From contig NZ_JABCPZ010000001.1 of assembly GCF_013283785.1 (NCBI RefSeq), positions 1-64,000 of the forward strand: DNA of 64,000 bases, read 5' to 3'. A model generated the notes under the pieces. The model saw only the letters and a program-made list of their open reading frames with translations, had not been told where the DNA came from and searched no databases. Numbering within the stretch: position 1 is the stretch's first letter; each line of letters opens with the position of its first letter. A program made the position numbers and the translations under genes. The stretch is from Nonomuraea antri (GTDB lineage: Bacteria > Actinomycetota > Actinomycetes > Streptosporangiales > Streptosporangiaceae). Positions 1-9,129 of this stretch are shown here, one piece after another.

Positions 1-1
1 G

Positions 2-289
2 GTGCTGGGGGTGGTGGGGAGTTGCGGTGTCATCGTCCTCACCTACGTCGTTCCCCAGCTCCTCGTGGCGGCGTACTTCATGCCGCTGCTGATGCCGGCC
101 TACTTCCTGCTGGCCGTCGCGTTCGGCGCCCTCGTCGGGCGAGCCCTCGGTGTTCCGAGGGCGTGCAGGATGCCCAGGTGGCCCGGGGAGAGCAACACCT
201 GGTGGAGGCCCCATCGCCAGGCCCGACGCCGGTTGCCTTTCTTCGACGCCAAAGCGGAACCCGATCTCAAACCTCTGGAGATCCCATGA
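2..289 (+). CDS. C-terminal part of a membrane protein, cut by the window edge
   Basis: The frame is open from the first base to a TGA. The first ~50 residues are strongly hydrophobic and could form one or two membrane segments (through VVPQLLVAAYFMPLLMPAYF). The last ~45 residues are Arg/Pro/Trp-rich and look unlike a natural tail, so the gene may be frameshifted or truncated near base 160. The GTG at base 2 may be only an internal codon. No family is recognised. Confidence 0.3.
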   Translation: MLGVVGSCGVIVLTYVVPQLLVAAYFMPLLMPAYFLLAVAFGALVGRALGVPRACRMPRWPGESNTWWRPHRQARRRLPFFDAKAEPDLKPLEIP

Positions 290-630
290 GCTGGGCCGGC
301 CGACTGCGACCCACAGGTGATCGACCTCCGATGCCACGGACCGCCGGACCGACCGATCTCCGACCACCACCTGCGACATCATCCCGCCGACTGATCGCAT
401 GTGCCTACGAACTACGGAACGCGGCATAGAGACGCGGTCTCGGCGGGCCCGAGGATGTCAACGACAACTCATCCTCACTATCGGTAGCATATTGATTACG
501 CAAGGTGCGCTCGCTCGCTCACCCGTACTCTCCTACCACAGCAGCAAGCCCCCTGAGCACGGAAGGGCAGGCGGAAGTGGACGACTCCACCGATCCCGGT
601 CTTGCGAGGTCCACGTGTCATAATGATGCG
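290..630. other. Intergenic stretch without a recognisable gene
   Basis: About 340 bases separate the partial membrane gene from the next real start. No reading frame here has convincing coding character. A CATAAT hexamer at 619-624, seven bases before the ATG at 631, could be a -10 box for a leaderless transcript. I see no matching -35. Confidence 0.4.
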
Positions 631-1281
631 ATGATCGATCCGATGAGTATTGATCTATTCCGATTTTTCGTGGATTGGACAGGCCCGCCGGATGCAAACC
701 CAAGTCCGCTGGGCGCCTCTCATCGCTGGCTTCCTGAGCCTCTGAAGCAATGGTTCGAGCTCACCTCTCAATGGAGTGAACCGTTCATGAGGTTGAAACG
801 AATGCGGCGTCCCGAAGAGATAGAAGCGGAAGACGGTAAGGCCATTTTCATGGAGGACCCCACCGGCGACTGGCTCTGGGCATTCGATACGGACAAGACA
901 AATGTAGTGTACGAAGCAGAACTCGGCGGGAGGTGGGATCGAGCCACGGAATTCCTCCCGGAACTCCTCGTCCATAACGCCCTGAGTGAAGCAACTTATA
1001 ACGCTCGGGCGTGGCGCGAGTATGACAACGTGGAAGAGCGCTTCGTGACTGACATCCTGACGCCGCTGGATGAGGTCGCACTCGGCGAATGGCGGTGGCC
1101 CAGTCCTGGCCATCGGGTTTTCATGGGGACAGCGCTGGTGGCCGAGGTGTCGCCAACCATGGATCTCTGCACGTGGGAGACAAAGCCCGGGTATGCTGAT
1201 CTCCGTATTGCGGCGAGTGACGTGGAGCGTCTTTCCTATCTGGATCGGATTGCATCGATACGGTGGAGCAAGTCGCGGTAA
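631..1281 (+). CDS. Hypothetical protein, possible SUKH/SMI1-like immunity factor
   Basis: A 216-residue cytosolic protein with no signal peptide or membrane segment. I chose the ATG at 631 because the frame upstream reads as low-quality Ser/Thr/Pro sequence; ATG 643 is an alternative, and neither has a Shine-Dalgarno. The first half (LPEPLKQWFEL, then IFMEDPTGDWLWAF) resembles the SUKH/SMI1-KNR4 pattern of many immunity proteins, but only loosely. GC is visibly lower than in the surrounding genes, which suggests transfer. It converges on the RHS toxin gene, whose deaminase domain is encoded just across the shared hairpin. No immunity gene lies directly downstream of the toxin on its own strand, so this is the nearest candidate. 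The function is inferred. Confidence 0.6.
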   Translation: MIDPMSIDLFRFFVDWTGPPDANPSPLGASHRWLPEPLKQWFELTSQWSEPFMRLKRMRRPEEIEAEDGKAIFMEDPTGDWLWAFDTDKTNVVYEAELGGRWDRATEFLPELLVHNALSEATYNARAWREYDNVEERFVTDILTPLDEVALGEWRWPSPGHRVFMGTALVAEVSPTMDLCTWETKPGYADLRIAASDVERLSYLDRIASIRWSKSR

Positions 1282-1282
1282 C

Positions 1283-1327
1283 ATGTTCGGGAGGCGGGCG
1301 CAGCATTCACGCCCGCCTCCCGAACAT
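1283..1327. terminator. Perfect hairpin, bidirectional terminator
   Basis: An 18-bp perfect inverted repeat (arms 1283-1300 and 1310-1327) closes a 9-base loop. It sits two bases after the stop of the rightward gene and 20 bases beyond the stop of the leftward toxin gene. There is no T-run on either side, as is common for actinobacterial terminators. Confidence 0.85.
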
Positions 1328-1347
1328 TCATCAGATACCATCGGTGA

Positions 1348-4300
1348 CTAGTCATCTGCACCTGTATAGGTCCTGCTTTGGATGTTCCCCGCGCCGTCCC
1401 GCCAGGTGACTCTCAACTTCTTACCTGGCGGCAGCATATCCTCCAAGCTGTCCTTGCAAGCGCCGCAGATGTACTTGCCGCTGATGTAGAGGAAAGCCTC
1501 ATCGAGATTGGGATTGGCGCGTAGAGCCCCGGCGGCTTGTGCCTCCAGGTGATGGTAATTGGACTTCTTGGCGCCCTTGGGAAGGTTGTTCAGATAGTTC
1601 GGGTGTAGATTCCGGCGACCCGTCGACAGAGGTACCGGCTTCTCTCGGTCCGGCAGATAGAGTGCCCCCGTCATACCTCCGGGCTCTTCGAACTCGCGTG
1701 CCGCGGTTGCGGCCTTGTCCAGCCCCTCCTCGTCATCGGGTGGGCAGTAGCTGTTGTGGACGAGGAGGTCTGCCTGTCCCGCGGCGGTGTAGTACGTGTG
1801 AAGGTCCGCGACAGTGAGGTTGTGGACACGCTGCGCCGGACGTCCCTCCCGCGTTATGGCCGTAATCTGGATGTAGGTTCCGGCGGCGGTCTGCAGCCAC
1901 ATGCCAGGCTGAAGCTGGCCGGCATCCATCCAGTGACCCTGTTCCGGTGCCCAGAACGGGTGCTGATCGGTGGCCACGATGGTGTCAGTCTCATCGCCGC
2001 GGGTGCCATCCGTGTCTATGGTGACGGACACCAGCGACTTGCTACCTATGCTGGTGAGCGTCTTCACCACGGATTTCGCAGCGGTCTCTCCCGTGTGTGG
2101 ATCGGTCGCGAGAACTTTGTCTCCGACCCGCACCTCCTCGATGGGCTTGGCGGTGCCATCTGCCATGCGTACTTCGGTCTTTGGCACGAAACTGTTGCAG
2201 TCCCTGGCCTTTTTGCGAGGATTTTTGAATTTCGCGTCGGCCAGCGCTTCGAGGCACTTGTTATTCGGGTTTTGCGCGCATGTAGTACCTACCGTGACGA
2301 GGTCGTAATAGTTCTTTAGCCAGGTAAACAAGGCAATCTCGAGCGGTGAGAACTCAGGCTCGCTGCTGCACTTTCCTTGGTGACAGTCCAGGCGAATCTT
2401 TGGGACGTTTTCATCCTTTTTCTTAGCTGCCTTGATCTTTTTTTCCTGGGCTGCTACGGCTTGCTTGTGCTTTTTCTCAAGCTCAAGCTCCCAATTTTTC
2501 TTCCTCTGCCCGCTCGGACGGTGCGTCTTGTAGAAGGCCGCGTCGGATTCCCGGGTCCCGGTGTCCACACGTCGGCCATCAGGGTCAGCGAGGTCGATGG
2601 GATTGTTGGCGGCGTACGAGTAGGCGTTTGCCCATTCGGGGGTGCGCAGATCAAGTTCCGGGTCGGTGGAGATAAACTTGGCGATGGCCGGGTCGTAGTA
2701 ACGAGCACCCAGATACGTCAGGTCGGTAGAGGCGTCCTCTGTCTTGCCTAGGAAACCTCTGTCGGTGAAAGGCAGGTCGTCGCTGCCCCGGCGCTGGCCG
2801 AAGGGCAGGTAGCGTTCGCGACTGACCGAGCCGGTGGAGTTATTGACAGCGAGCTGGGCGCTGCCGTGGTTTCCGGGAAACAACCAGGTGACATTGGTGG
2901 TGTCACGCATGGCGACCATGGAGCCGTCGCTGGCGGCGTAGTAGCGTTTGCCACTGACCTGGCCGTTTGACAGGCGTAGTTCCATCCCGCCGAGGTAGAG
3001 AGTCGCGCTGCTGTCCGGGTCGCGGCGGATCAGCCGATCGCCGGCGGCGTCGTAGACCATATGGGTCTCTTGGCCGTCGACGGTGGCCTGTGTGAGCTGA
3101 CCGAGGTGGTTCCAGCCGAAGCTGGCCTGTTCACCCGCCACCGTGCGGGCAGTGAGCTGGCCATTGTTGTCGTACGTGTATGTGTCGGCGCCGTTGGGCC
3201 GGGTGATGGTGGTGACGGCGTTCGGGCGGACCGCGTTGGCCCCAGGGGCCGGGTAGGTGTAGGTAGCGGTCTCACCATTGTCGGTCAGCGTGGTGATGTT
3301 GCCGACCTTGTCGTAGGCGTAGGCCTGGCTGTAAGGGTCGAGGCCCTTGGCATCACCGCTGCCGGTGCAGGAGCCGGCGGTGGTGGTGTAGGCGGTCTTG
3401 AGGCGGAGTAGGCCATCGTAGGTGAAGCATTCGGACTGGCCGTCCATGGTGCCGGGAATGGCGGAGGCGGCATCCAGCACACGGGTGATGCTTCCGCCGA
3501 TGTTGTAGCTGTAGCGGTCGTCCTGAACGGTCTCGGGGGTCGCGGTATCGGCCTTGGTCTGGGTGGTGACGCGGGAGAGCCAGTCGGTGGTCGGGTCACG
3601 CTCGAGGACGCGTTCGATCTGACCGTTGGCGCCGAGTAAGCGAGCCTCCAGCTTCCCAGTCCGGGTAAAGGTGGTGTCCTTGATGTAGGTGAAGTTGCCC
3701 AGGTCTGAAGTGAGGCTCTTGGCGAAGCCGAGATCGGTGTAGCCGTAGGTGAGTTTCTCGGCGGTTAGGCCACCGGCTGCGGGCACACCCTGTTCGCGGA
3801 GGTTGCCGGCAGCGTCGTAGGAGAATGTGAAAACGTAGTCACCAGCCAGATCCTCCTCCACGGCGGGAACGGTGATCTTGGTGGTGGTTGGCCGGTAATC
3901 GTTGTCGTAGGCGGTTACCGTTTGTGTGTACGGCTGGCCGTTGGTATAGCGAATGGCAGCGTCGGGCTGTCCCTTGACGACGGTGTCGTAGGCCCATTCG
4001 GCAAGCTTGATGCCAGTGTTCGGCTCACCGGCCCACTGGCTGGTGCGGCGGCCTAGGTCATCATAGGTAGTGGAGACCTTCTGACCCTTGCCGTCGATAC
4101 TCCAGATCTGTCGGCCTGCCAGGTCGTACCCGTGACTGGACGTGCCCGCGTCTGGGTCCGACGCAGTAATGCGTCGGTCAAGCCAGTCGTAGGTGTAGGT
4201 GCGGACGTTGCCGTTGGCGTCCGTCATCTTGGTCAGGTTGTCGTTGAGGTCATATCCGTAGGTGGTGTCGGCGTGGTTGGTGGCATCCGACCACTCTTCG

Positions 4301-7300
4301 ACCTTGACGACCCGGTCGTAGACATCGGTGGCCGTGGCGGTCTTGCCGCCGACCGGCGGGGTGACCTCGGTGCGATCGCCGCCAGGGTAGGTGGTGGTGG
4401 TACGCCGTAGTTCGGTGCCCTCGTGGTAGGCGATGACGGCAGTGGGCCGCTCCAGCCCGTCATATACGGTCTTGGTCCACTGCGGCAGGCTGGTCAGATT
4501 CGGGTTCAGCAGTCCGCTGCCCGGTGCCTCATCATTGTACGTCGGCTCGGAGATCGTCCCGGCAAGGCCGCGCCCGTCATAGGTTGTCGCGATGACGATC
4601 CGGCCGCCGCTGGGGGAGGCGGTCTGGGTCTCTCGCGTACGACCGAAGCCGTCGTCATAGCTGGATGTCGCCGTCCATTTGGCCTGGGTGCCACTACCCA
4701 TCAGCAGTTGCTTGACGGTGGTCTTGATTGGCGTGGTCGGCTGCCCCCGCCAGCCATCCCAGTCGATGTCGTAGGTGACGGTGGCGCTCGGCGTGCCGCC
4801 ACTGCGTGGCTGGCTCGGCTTCCACAACTGGGTCGTCCGCCCTAACCCGTCATAGTCCATCTCAGTGGTCTTGCCGTTCGCGTCGGTCACCGAGGTGGGT
4901 TCACCGAGTGTGTGGGACAGTCGGGTGTTGATGATGTAGCCGAGCGGGTTCGTCACCACAACGCCATCCTTCGGCCAGCCAATAGCCGGGGTGTACGTCG
5001 TGGTCGTGATCTTGCCGAGCGGATCGGTTGCAGTCCGCGTCCGGCCGTAGTCGTCGAAAATGGCCTTCGTAGTGGAAACACTGCTGGCGTTGGCGTATGA
5101 CCGGGTCTCTGTAGCGTTGCCGTCACTGGGCTTGTTCGTGGCAGGGTCAGTGCCCTGGTCGTACAGAGTGACCGTTTTGTTGATCAGGCTTCCGAATGTG
5201 CAATCGTCGCCCGAGCGCCTCTCCACCACGGACGGGAAGTTGATCAGCCATTGGCCGGAACTGGCGTTGCGGGCGTACTTAGTGCTGGTGCAGGAGTTGT
5301 CGGTGGCTATACCCTCCTGGCCATAGTCGTTGACCATGTCCGGCAATCCATCGGCGTTGTGATGAATCCGCTCATCGGCGTAGCGCCAGGTGCCGCCGGT
5401 GACCTTCAGCCTCGAACGCTCTCGGGTCTGGAGGACATAGGCAGGATTTATGCCACCGGGCCCGGTACCCGTCTCCTCAATGGTGTACTCCCATCGCGTG
5501 GAGCCGACCTCGGTATAGGCGCGAGGGCTGTACGAGGTCATCTCCCAGTCCTGCTCCTGCAGCACTTGGCCTTGCAGCAGCGGCACATCGGTGATGGTTA
5601 CACCGTCGAAGTTGGTGACTTGCTGTCCACTGCCGCGCAGGAATGTCCGGGTGGTCACGGTGTAACCGGCTGGGTCGGTGCCCGCACCCTTGATGGTGCG
5701 CACCTGCCCGTAACCGCGCCAGTCCGAGCCGGCCGGCGCCAGCCCCGGCTCGGCGATCTGGAGGGGGCTGGTCCAGCGCGGACTGCCCAGGAACTCATAC
5801 GCGTACGTCACGTCCGGGGAGCCGGCGACCATGTCGCGCTCAACGACCTTGGTGGCGAGTTGTTTGTAGAAGCGGGCCCAGGCCTCGTAGCCGCCCTCTG
5901 GGTCGCTGCCCATGTTGACCTGGTAGCAATCACCCGTCTGGTCGTTGTGATAGTTGGAGCCATCGCGGCCCTTGGCGCCGCCGCACGGGTCCGCCTGGCC
6001 GTAGGTGACCTCGACCCGGCCACCCATGCCGTTCTTGATGGCCGCGATGCGCGGCACCATCCGCCAGGACAGTTGGTCCTGCCAGTCGGAGTCGCTGATG
6101 TAGTCCATCCGGCCGGCCAGCATCACCGCGTCGAAGTCCAGCGGCGGCAGCGTGACGTTCGGCGAGGCGGCCTGGCCGGTCTGCTGCACAGTGTCCAGCC
6201 ACATCGCCGCGTCCCACGGCAGCCCCTGGTCGGTGCGCTGGTACACCCAGGTGTGGGTGAGGTCGAGCCGGTCCACCGGGTCCCACGCTCCGAAGGTGGG
6301 GTTGCGGGACTCGGTCTGCACCGAGGCGAGCCGGCGCGTGGAGAAGAAGGAAATCGCGTCGTTCGCGCAGCCCGCCGCCTGCGCGCACTGCAGGTCGGTG
6401 GGCACGTCGTCCCCGGTACGCGCCCCGGTGGTGAACGTCATCCGCGCGGTCGGCACGCTGCCCGCCACCTGGGTGTTGTGCCCCCACGTCACCGAGGACA
6501 GGAACCCGGCCCGATCGTACGGCAGCACCTCATACACCTCGTCGGTGCACGAGGGCAGGCAGAAGTGGTTGACATCCCTGCTGTAGGAGTAGTCGATCAC
6601 GTTCTCGTTGCGGTCGACCTCCTGATCCAGATTCCACCGCCACACCGTGTTACAGGTGGGCGGGATGATGTTGTTCCAGTACCGGTCGAAGCACGGCTCG
6701 CCGTTCTCGTCGCCGACGTAGGGGACCTGCCATTGGGCATCCCTGGTGGCGCCGAACCGCCAGACCTGCCCCTCCCGATCGGTGATCTTCCAATAGGCGT
6801 TGCCGTCCGCGCCTCCCGCCACCTGCTCGATCTTCCAACCGAAGTCCGGGACCGTCTTCCATATCCCTGCTGTGGTCTTGACGATCTGCGCCGACCGGCC
6901 GCCCACGCTCAGCACCAGCTCCGACTGTGTACGGTCTGCACCGGTCACGGTCTCGTCCGGCGACTCCCAGCACAGCGCGTCTCCGGCCTTGCTCTCTTCG
7001 GCGATCCACACCAGTTCGGCAGTGTTGTCGTCGTAATAGGTCCACACATCACAGCGGCGGAAACGCCGCTCGATATACCCCGCGCTCAGGTCCCAGCCCG
7101 CTCCAACCGCGCTGGACTGGTTGTTGGTCCAATCCCCCTGGCCGTCGACCGAGGAGGCGTCGTACTGCAGCGACAGATCCGGCCCACCACCGGCCACTAC
7201 AGGGGGTTCCGGCAACGGAACGTCATAGTCGAACGAGCCTCCGGACGTGCCAGCCTGCCAAGTGCCCGACGGCTTCAGATCGGTGGCGCCCCAATTGCCG

Positions 7301-8079
7301 TCCGGCCCGGTCAGGTCGGCCGCCAGCAGATACACCGAACCAGCCGTCAGCTGCGTCGCCAACCGATCATCGGCTGCCTTGGTTGCGTCCGCCTTGCGGT
7401 CCTTGCCCAGCACCGATGGCTTGACCTGCAACTCGGCGGCGCCGGTCGGGGTCGCTTCCACGTCGGCGGTCAGCGTGCCCGCCTTCAGGTCGTTAACCGA
7501 GGGCACCACCGTCGGCCGTATGACGCACGACCGCGGCCGCGGCGCCTGTACGGCGCACGCCGGCAGCCGGACCACCTGCAGCCGGGAAGCGAACTGGCCG
7601 CCATGGGCGTCCCGGAATTCAGCGTAGGAGAACGCCGCTCGTGCTTTGCCCGGCGCTGTCCCGCCGTCGGCCCGGGTCAGCCGTGCAGCCAGGCCAACCC
7701 CGCCCAGGTTCGCCGCGATCTCGGGCGCCAGCGTCTCCACCGTCACCTTGTCCAGCTCGGCACCCTCCACCTGGCCTACCCGCACCGGCAGCGCCCCCGC
7801 CTCGGCCAGCTTGCCCGCCTCTGGAACGTTGACCTCGGCCTTTCCCGGCTCTGGCCACACCGGCTTCTTCCGCGTCACCTCCAGCGAAGATTCCTCTGCC
7901 CCCTTGGCTGCCCTTCTTGTTGGCACCGGCTGAGCGTCAACCTGTGGCTCGGGGTTGGTCGCGGCAGCTACCGCCGTGTCGATGAGTTGAACGGGACCTC
8001 CAACGCTGGAAATCAACACCAGCGTCACAAGGCCAACGACGAAAGCCACTAATCGGATCCGTAAGTGACGACCGCGCAT
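1348..8079 (-). CDS. Secreted RHS-repeat polymorphic toxin: Hint domain plus DddA-like deaminase
   Basis: 2243 residues. A Sec signal (basic start, hydrophobic VAFVVGLVTLVLISSVGG, AVAAA cleavage area) is followed by a beta-rich N-terminal region and long YD/RHS repeats (many YTYD, YDxxGR motifs). The RHS core ends in DLADPDG (coded near 2580-2800). A Lys-rich, AT-richer linker (about 2200-2570) follows, then a Hint autoprocessing domain (1753-2199; starts CNSF, ends LLVHN) and a 134-residue toxin (1351-1752). The toxin has HLE (H2177, E2179) and CGAC (C2205, C2208), the zinc/catalytic set of SCP1.201/DddA deaminases, and PNY before HxE also matches DddA. The ATG at 8079 is chosen because GAAGG lies 8 bases upstream; that motif abuts the alternative GTG at 8088. 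Known RHS proteins form shells around the released toxin. Double- versus single-strand DNA preference cannot be read from sequence. Confidence 0.93.
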   Translation of the reverse strand: MRGRHLRIRLVAFVVGLVTLVLISSVGGPVQLIDTAVAAATNPEPQVDAQPVPTRRAAKGAEESSLEVTRKKPVWPEPGKAEVNVPEAGKLAEAGALPVRVGQVEGAELDKVTVETLAPEIAANLGGVGLAARLTRADGGTAPGKARAAFSYAEFRDAHGGQFASRLQVVRLPACAVQAPRPRSCVIRPTVVPSVNDLKAGTLTADVEATPTGAAELQVKPSVLGKDRKADATKAADDRLATQLTAGSVYLLAADLTGPDGNWGATDLKPSGTWQAGTSGGSFDYDVPLPEPPVVAGGGPDLSLQYDASSVDGQGDWTNNQSSAVGAGWDLSAGYIERRFRRCDVWTYYDDNTAELVWIAEESKAGDALCWESPDETVTGADRTQSELVLSVGGRSAQIVKTTAGIWKTVPDFGWKIEQVAGGADGNAYWKITDREGQVWRFGATRDAQWQVPYVGDENGEPCFDRYWNNIIPPTCNTVWRWNLDQEVDRNENVIDYSYSRDVNHFCLPSCTDEVYEVLPYDRAGFLSSVTWGHNTQVAGSVPTARMTFTTGARTGDDVPTDLQCAQAAGCANDAISFFSTRRLASVQTESRNPTFGAWDPVDRLDLTHTWVYQRTDQGLPWDAAMWLDTVQQTGQAASPNVTLPPLDFDAVMLAGRMDYISDSDWQDQLSWRMVPRIAAIKNGMGGRVEVTYGQADPCGGAKGRDGSNYHNDQTGDCYQVNMGSDPEGGYEAWARFYKQLATKVVERDMVAGSPDVTYAYEFLGSPRWTSPLQIAEPGLAPAGSDWRGYGQVRTIKGAGTDPAGYTVTTRTFLRGSGQQVTNFDGVTITDVPLLQGQVLQEQDWEMTSYSPRAYTEVGSTRWEYTIEETGTGPGGINPAYVLQTRERSRLKVTGGTWRYADERIHHNADGLPDMVNDYGQEGIATDNSCTSTKYARNASSGQWLINFPSVVERRSGDDCTFGSLINKTVTLYDQGTDPATNKPSDGNATETRSYANASSVSTTKAIFDDYGRTRTATDPLGKITTTTYTPAIGWPKDGVVVTNPLGYIINTRLSHTLGEPTSVTDANGKTTEMDYDGLGRTTQLWKPSQPRSGGTPSATVTYDIDWDGWRGQPTTPIKTTVKQLLMGSGTQAKWTATSSYDDGFGRTRETQTASPSGGRIVIATTYDGRGLAGTISEPTYNDEAPGSGLLNPNLTSLPQWTKTVYDGLERPTAVIAYHEGTELRRTTTTYPGGDRTEVTPPVGGKTATATDVYDRVVKVEEWSDATNHADTTYGYDLNDNLTKMTDANGNVRTYTYDWLDRRITASDPDAGTSSHGYDLAGRQIWSIDGKGQKVSTTYDDLGRRTSQWAGEPNTGIKLAEWAYDTVVKGQPDAAIRYTNGQPYTQTVTAYDNDYRPTTTKITVPAVEEDLAGDYVFTFSYDAAGNLREQGVPAAGGLTAEKLTYGYTDLGFAKSLTSDLGNFTYIKDTTFTRTGKLEARLLGANGQIERVLERDPTTDWLSRVTTQTKADTATPETVQDDRYSYNIGGSITRVLDAASAIPGTMDGQSECFTYDGLLRLKTAYTTTAGSCTGSGDAKGLDPYSQAYAYDKVGNITTLTDNGETATYTYPAPGANAVRPNAVTTITRPNGADTYTYDNNGQLTARTVAGEQASFGWNHLGQLTQATVDGQETHMVYDAAGDRLIRRDPDSSATLYLGGMELRLSNGQVSGKRYYAASDGSMVAMRDTTNVTWLFPGNHGSAQLAVNNSTGSVSRERYLPFGQRRGSDDLPFTDRGFLGKTEDASTDLTYLGARYYDPAIAKFISTDPELDLRTPEWANAYSYAANNPIDLADPDGRRVDTGTRESDAAFYKTHRPSGQRKKNWELELEKKHKQAVAAQEKKIKAAKKKDENVPKIRLDCHQGKCSSEPEFSPLEIALFTWLKNYYDLVTVGTTCAQNPNNKCLEALADAKFKNPRKKARDCNSFVPKTEVRMADGTAKPIEEVRVGDKVLATDPHTGETAAKSVVKTLTSIGSKSLVSVTIDTDGTRGDETDTIVATDQHPFWAPEQGHWMDAGQLQPGMWLQTAAGTYIQITAITREGRPAQRVHNLTVADLHTYYTAAGQADLLVHNSYCPPDDEEGLDKAATAAREFEEPGGMTGALYLPDREKPVPLSTGRRNLHPNYLNNLPKGAKKSNYHHLEAQAAGALRANPNLDEAFLYISGKYICGACKDSLEDMLPPGKKLRVTWRDGAGNIQSRTYTGADD

Positions 8080-8088
8080 TCTGCACAC

Positions 8089-8638
8089 CCTTCATGGCAC
8101 GCTGACACAGACCTCGACGAAAGGGCCTTGGATACTTAAAGGCGACGAAGGACGATCAATCGGAGGTTGATCGAGGAACGAAGTTCGGTCAATGCAGAGA
8201 ACGTCACTTTCCCGACACGTCTAGTCAGGACGTAGTCAAGGTCTTTACATGCTGCCTGTTCAGACGCAACCCTCTAGTCAGGCAGTCAACTTCGATCAAC
8301 TTGGTGTGAGTTGCGTCACACGATCACCATAAGGGTGACCTAAAGCAGAGCCCGACGACACGGTGCTCGGTGTGCCCGTGGTCATGGTTCATTGACCAGT
8401 TGGCGGCCCCTGCCGGGGTGGCGCTTCCGTCTCGAGTGGCCAGCATGCATTCGCCATTGCACCTCGACGTGACGGCGTGCTGGCCGATGCGGCCGGGGTG
8501 AGCGGTAATCACCTGAACCACCCAGTTCAAGTCACATCTCGCGACGCCACGGTCTCGGCGCCCACCATGACCCCGCTATCACCGTACGCGGCCACGTCGA
8601 CGGCGTGATGATGGTGCCCACCGTTCGGCACCGCCTAG
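8089..8638. other. Toxin upstream region, no gene
   Basis: About 550 bases between the RHS gene and the insertion sequence. I see no credible gene. It is less GC-rich close to the toxin and carries repeated elements: TCTAGTCAGG-type repeats at 8220-8239 and 8273-8290, and several GATCAA/TTGATC words between 8150 and 8300. The toxin promoter presumably lies here. Confidence 0.4.
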
Positions 8639-8655
8639 GGGCTGTTTCTTAGATC
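8639..8655. repeat. Left terminal inverted repeat of the IS5-family element
   Basis: 17 bases, an exact reverse complement of 9635-9651. The stop codon of the transposase (8654-8656) overlaps it. Confidence 0.92.
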
Positions 8656-9055
8656 AGGTGCGAAGCAAGATGATGAGGGCGGCCAGGGTGACGGTGCCGA
8701 GGAAGATGTAGGCGCGCTTGTCGTAGCGGGTGGCGACGGCGTGGAAGTTCTTCAGCCGGTTGATCGCTCGTTCGACGACGTTCCTGCCCTTGTAGCGCTC
8801 GGCGTCGAAGCCGGTGGGCCGGCCCCCAGCCGAGCCGCGCCGGCGCCGGTTGGCGCGCTGGTCGCGGGGTTCGGGGATGGTGTGGCGGATCTTGCGGCGG
8901 CGCAGGTGGACGCGGTTGGCGCGGGAGGAGTAGCCCCTGTCCGCGCTCAGATGGTCCGGTCGGCTGCGCGGGCGGCCAGGTCCCAGCCGCGGGATCCGGA
9001 TGGCCTGGAGCACAGTGCGGAACTGGGGGCTGTCGCCGTACTGGCCCGGAGTCAA
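8654..9055 (-). CDS. IS5-family transposase, C-terminal frame (orfB)
   Basis: The catalytic C-terminal half (DDE_Tnp_1). HLSADRGYSS carries the second Asp and NVVERAINRLKNFHA the catalytic Glu. The listed start is a TTG inside the domain. In the cell the domain is probably made only as a fusion with the upstream frame by -1 frameshifting, because the same frame is open back through about 9148 and encodes the conserved GRSRGGFTTKIHLSADG. The stop overlaps the left inverted repeat. Confidence 0.82.
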   Translation of the reverse strand: MTPGQYGDSPQFRTVLQAIRIPRLGPGRPRSRPDHLSADRGYSSRANRVHLRRRKIRHTIPEPRDQRANRRRRGSAGGRPTGFDAERYKGRNVVERAINRLKNFHAVATRYDKRAYIFLGTVTLAALIILLRT

Positions 9056-9129
9056 GAGCAGGGACAGGGCCCGGCAGCGGCCGTCCGCGGACAGGTGGAT
9101 CTTGGTGGTGAAGCCGCCGCGGGAACGGC

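Noticed and set aside
1753..2199. Hint domain as a splicing intein
   Set aside because: There is no downstream extein continuing a host protein. The domain sits between an RHS shell and a toxin, the usual position for autoprocessing pretoxin Hint domains.
5251..8052. 933-residue open frame on the plus strand opposite the RHS gene
   Set aside because: It is the GC-driven antisense shadow of the RHS gene. Its translation is Arg/His/Gly/Val-rich without any domain.
8089..8638. TCTAGTCAGG and GATCAA repeats as a defined operator
   Set aside because: The copies differ and no regulator is linked. They are recorded only as a description of the upstream region.
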